64,000 nt of DNA from Zhengitettix transpicula (taxonomy: Eukaryota; Arthropoda; Insecta; Orthoptera; Tetrigidae), in NCBI GenBank assembly GCA_037074705.1, contig CM073590.1:161942746-162006745 (forward strand). The letters are read 5' to 3'. Positions 61,915 to 64,000 of this stretch are shown here, piece after piece; positions within the stretch are counted from its first letter, which is position 1; every line of letters starts with the position of its first letter. The translations under genes and the position numbers were made by a program. The notes below the pieces were generated by a model. It saw only the letters and a program-made list of their open reading frames with translations, was not told the origin of the DNA and made no database searches.

Positions 61915-62692
61915 TCTATATATATAAAAATGAATTGCTGTTCGTTAGTCTCACTAAAACTCGAGAACGGCTGAACGGATTTATCTTATCTTAGTCTTGA
62001 AATGTTCGTGGAGGTCTAGGGAAGGTTTAAAAGGCGAGAAAAAATCGAATAATTTCCGGGAAAACCCTAAAAACAGCCCTTTTCTATTTCCCATACAAAC
62101 GTTTTCTAAATAAAATACAAATCTACACCAGTCGAGCAATTTTCACCAAATTTCGTACACGTGTTCTTTGCGACCAGGAAACAAACACTGTCGGGTTGAG
62201 ACGCGTCTTCCACCCCCAGAAGCGGGGGTGAAAATATTTAAACATACTAAAACAGCCGATATTTGAGTCGGATAAATATTTTTAGGGGTTAAAGATATTG
62301 ATAGTGTTTCTACCAATGTTATCTGAATATAATTTTCATCCCCTACGCCCTGTGAAAAGGACACCCTTCGGGTTTGGGGTGGAGATGCTTTACAGTAAAA
62401 TAACGCGAATACAACCGAGATTGGAGTCAAATCAAAGGTTATGGAAGTCACTGTGTTTAGTTACGACATTCAAATTGGCATTTACTCCTCAGATGCAGGG
62501 GTAGCGGGGTGCAAATTTTGGAACATGCAAACACGGCAGATATTTGCGTTGAAGAAATATTTTTCAGAGTTAATTATAATGATTAGGGTTCGAGTAGCGT
62601 TACATAAAAATTGCGCAAAAGCAGCCGAAATTGGAGTCATATCGGGGGTTATAGATAAATGACATCTCGGGCAACGCCGGGCACCCAGCTAG
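61915..62692 (+). mobile_element. complete non-autonomous Helitron, 778 bp
   Basis: It begins TCTATATATATAAAAATG after A (61914) and ends CAGCTAG before T (62693), exactly the Helitron rule (TC...CTRR inserted between A and T). A hairpin CTCGG-GCAACG-CCGGG lies about 8 nt before the terminus. The internal sequence contains two related blocks (CGGGGGTGAAAATATTTAAA around 62224 and GCGGGGTGCAAATTTTGGAA around 62503). There is no Rep/helicase coding, so it depended on an autonomous relative. Confidence 0.85.
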
Positions 62693-63219
62693 TCACCAAT
62701 AAAACTTAAAGACTTGATATAAATAACATATTTCTCTGCTTCCTCAGTCAAATCCGATAGAAGCAATGATGTGAAATAGTTAAGAAGCAGAGGATTCAAG
62801 GGAGGGTCAGGGAATAAATTAAACTTATGGGACAGACAATATAAAATATACTGACAATTACGTTAATATTAACATCCTTAGTTCATATGTCTCTTGCTAC
62901 AAATATTTGCTAGAGTGAATATTATTGATAGGATAGGGCGTGGGTCTAAATTTTTCTTTAAAGTGTTACGTATATCTCTCGTTTTCCACTATCAATGCTT
63001 TTTACTTAACTTTTGAGTATTATTTCTTGAACCTGTCTGTAAGACTATTAAACAGCAATCTTCTCGCCTAGTTCGTCTAGATAACAATATTCCTTGCAAA
63101 TGGAAATGAAGACTGAAATTTAAGGAGCAACTTTTACAAATACTGGATTTCAATTTCGCATAACCTCAAATTTTACTGATTCAGAGAAAAACGGCCCATT
63201 TTTTTCCCCCCGAAATGTG
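62693..63219. other. intergenic, nothing identified
   Basis: No supported feature. Confidence 0.35.
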
Positions 63220-63450
63220 AACAAACCCATTCTCCAAGCAGTTAAAATAAAATTTTGGACTACCGACATTGTCTCCAGATTACGAATTGTTTTGATCTCC
63301 TCAAATGACAATTATGTAACAACATATATTTTTTTTGGAAATCCGACCGACCCGTTCTTTCGAAAAACAAACAAAATCAGCGTGAAGGACAGAAATTGAG
63401 ATGTTGTCAGGTTTCGGAACCCCAATTGAATCATAAAGATGAACTCAAAT
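63220..63450. repeat. dispersed repeat RepC (old)
   Basis: CCAAGCAGTTAAAATAAAAT, CCGACCGACCCGTTCTTTCG and AATCAGCGTGAAGGACAGAA match 41.19-41.6 kb at a diverged level. Confidence 0.4.
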
Positions 63451-64000
63451 TTCTTGAATTTAAGGCATGCACAGACAAAAATTTGTTTAATATATAATTA
63501 AAACAATTTGTATCGAAAGGAAACAGAGAAAGTTGATGGTTTACCTGAAATTAAAGATCGGGGTTGCCACTCAGGACAAATCATCGGAGGCGTTAGTATC
63601 CTTTATCTGGAGAAAGAAATCATCTCACGCCAAGTTTCAGTTTCACCTTTCACTCTTTTCTTTCCGTACAAATTGTTTTAATTATTTTGACAATACCACA
63701 TCTTTACTTGCGCTTATATAAAGCAATATTTTGCAGAATATCATTGTGATCAATCTTAGTTGTTATTCGGTTGTATATGAATACAATTGATAAGCCCTAT
63801 TTTAAAGAAAGTGTAATTTTGATGTGAAATTGAGAGAGTGTTGAGGGTAGGAGGGGAGGGAACTTTTTGAGTGCCACGTGTGTCTTCGCTATGCTTTTGT
63901 TGTGGCTTATTTCTTCCTGGCAACAGCAGACTGCTTGCTGGAATGCTTCTCTAACACTATTAGTTCCGCGGCGAGGAACCGCTGTTTCATCTGTTCGGTG
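63451..64000. other. right edge, nothing identified
   Basis: The last ~150 bp (63840-64000) are less AT-rich, with GGGAGGG and CCGCGGCGAGG words that could mark the approach of a gene or promoter. No coding homology was recognised. Confidence 0.3.

Overview
This is a non-viral eukaryotic window: AT-rich, intron-containing, with one host gene at the left edge and about 60 kb of mostly repeat-derived DNA. The protein at the left edge is an insect-type beta-tubulin. The mixture of Penelope-like elements, Gypsy LTRs, PIF/Harbinger elements, Helitrons, LINEs, a tRNA-related SINE and many (TA)n runs suggests an insect with a large, repeat-rich genome. A polyneopteran such as a cockroach, termite, stick insect or orthopteran would fit, but that is inference.

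Host gene (minus strand, 1-1157): the first two coding exons of beta-tubulin, M1 to about residue 128, split by a 771-bp intron. The upstream 250 bp hold a CCAAT box, a perfect CRE palindrome and an E2F-like site. The gene continues off the left edge. I found no other convincing host gene. The remaining open frames of 60-150 codons are transposon relics or unrecognised.

The rest is a layered transposon landscape. (1) A structured A-tailed retroposon of about 550 bp, called RepA here, has over a dozen copies. Three are bounded by 12-13 bp target-site duplications. Two young, nearly identical copies (39776-40326 and 52898-53450) each sit inside an older RepA copy. (2) Penelope-like (PLE) 3' ends occur at 3.6, 4.7, 26.5, 42.4 and 42.8 kb. 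Two carry GIY-YIG endonuclease remnants, and all carry a hammerhead-like core whose stem covaries between copies. Several other foldback repeats have the same design. (3) Internally deleted PIF/Harbinger elements lie at 2.8, 10.3, 35.2 and 44.4 kb. They retain parts of the transposase and of the partner MADF/BESS protein. (4) Gypsy-type LTRs sit in (TA)n tracts at 36.5-38.4 and 47.0-48.0 kb; the last has a recognisable primer-binding site. (5) Helitron ends occur at 20.2, 50.2 and 61.9-62.7 kb, the last a complete 778-bp element. (6) Two decayed LINEs lie on the minus strand. The one at 14.0-16.0 kb has a three-fold, apparently perfect 463-bp tandem repeat in its 3' region.

Nesting gives a relative chronology. 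Harbinger inserted into an old RepA at 44.4 kb, and young RepA copies inserted into old RepA copies at 39.8 and 52.9 kb. Large stretches, notably 6.0-9.3, 28-32, 32.5-35.2, 48.1-50.2 and 56.3-61.9 kb, contain nothing I can identify.
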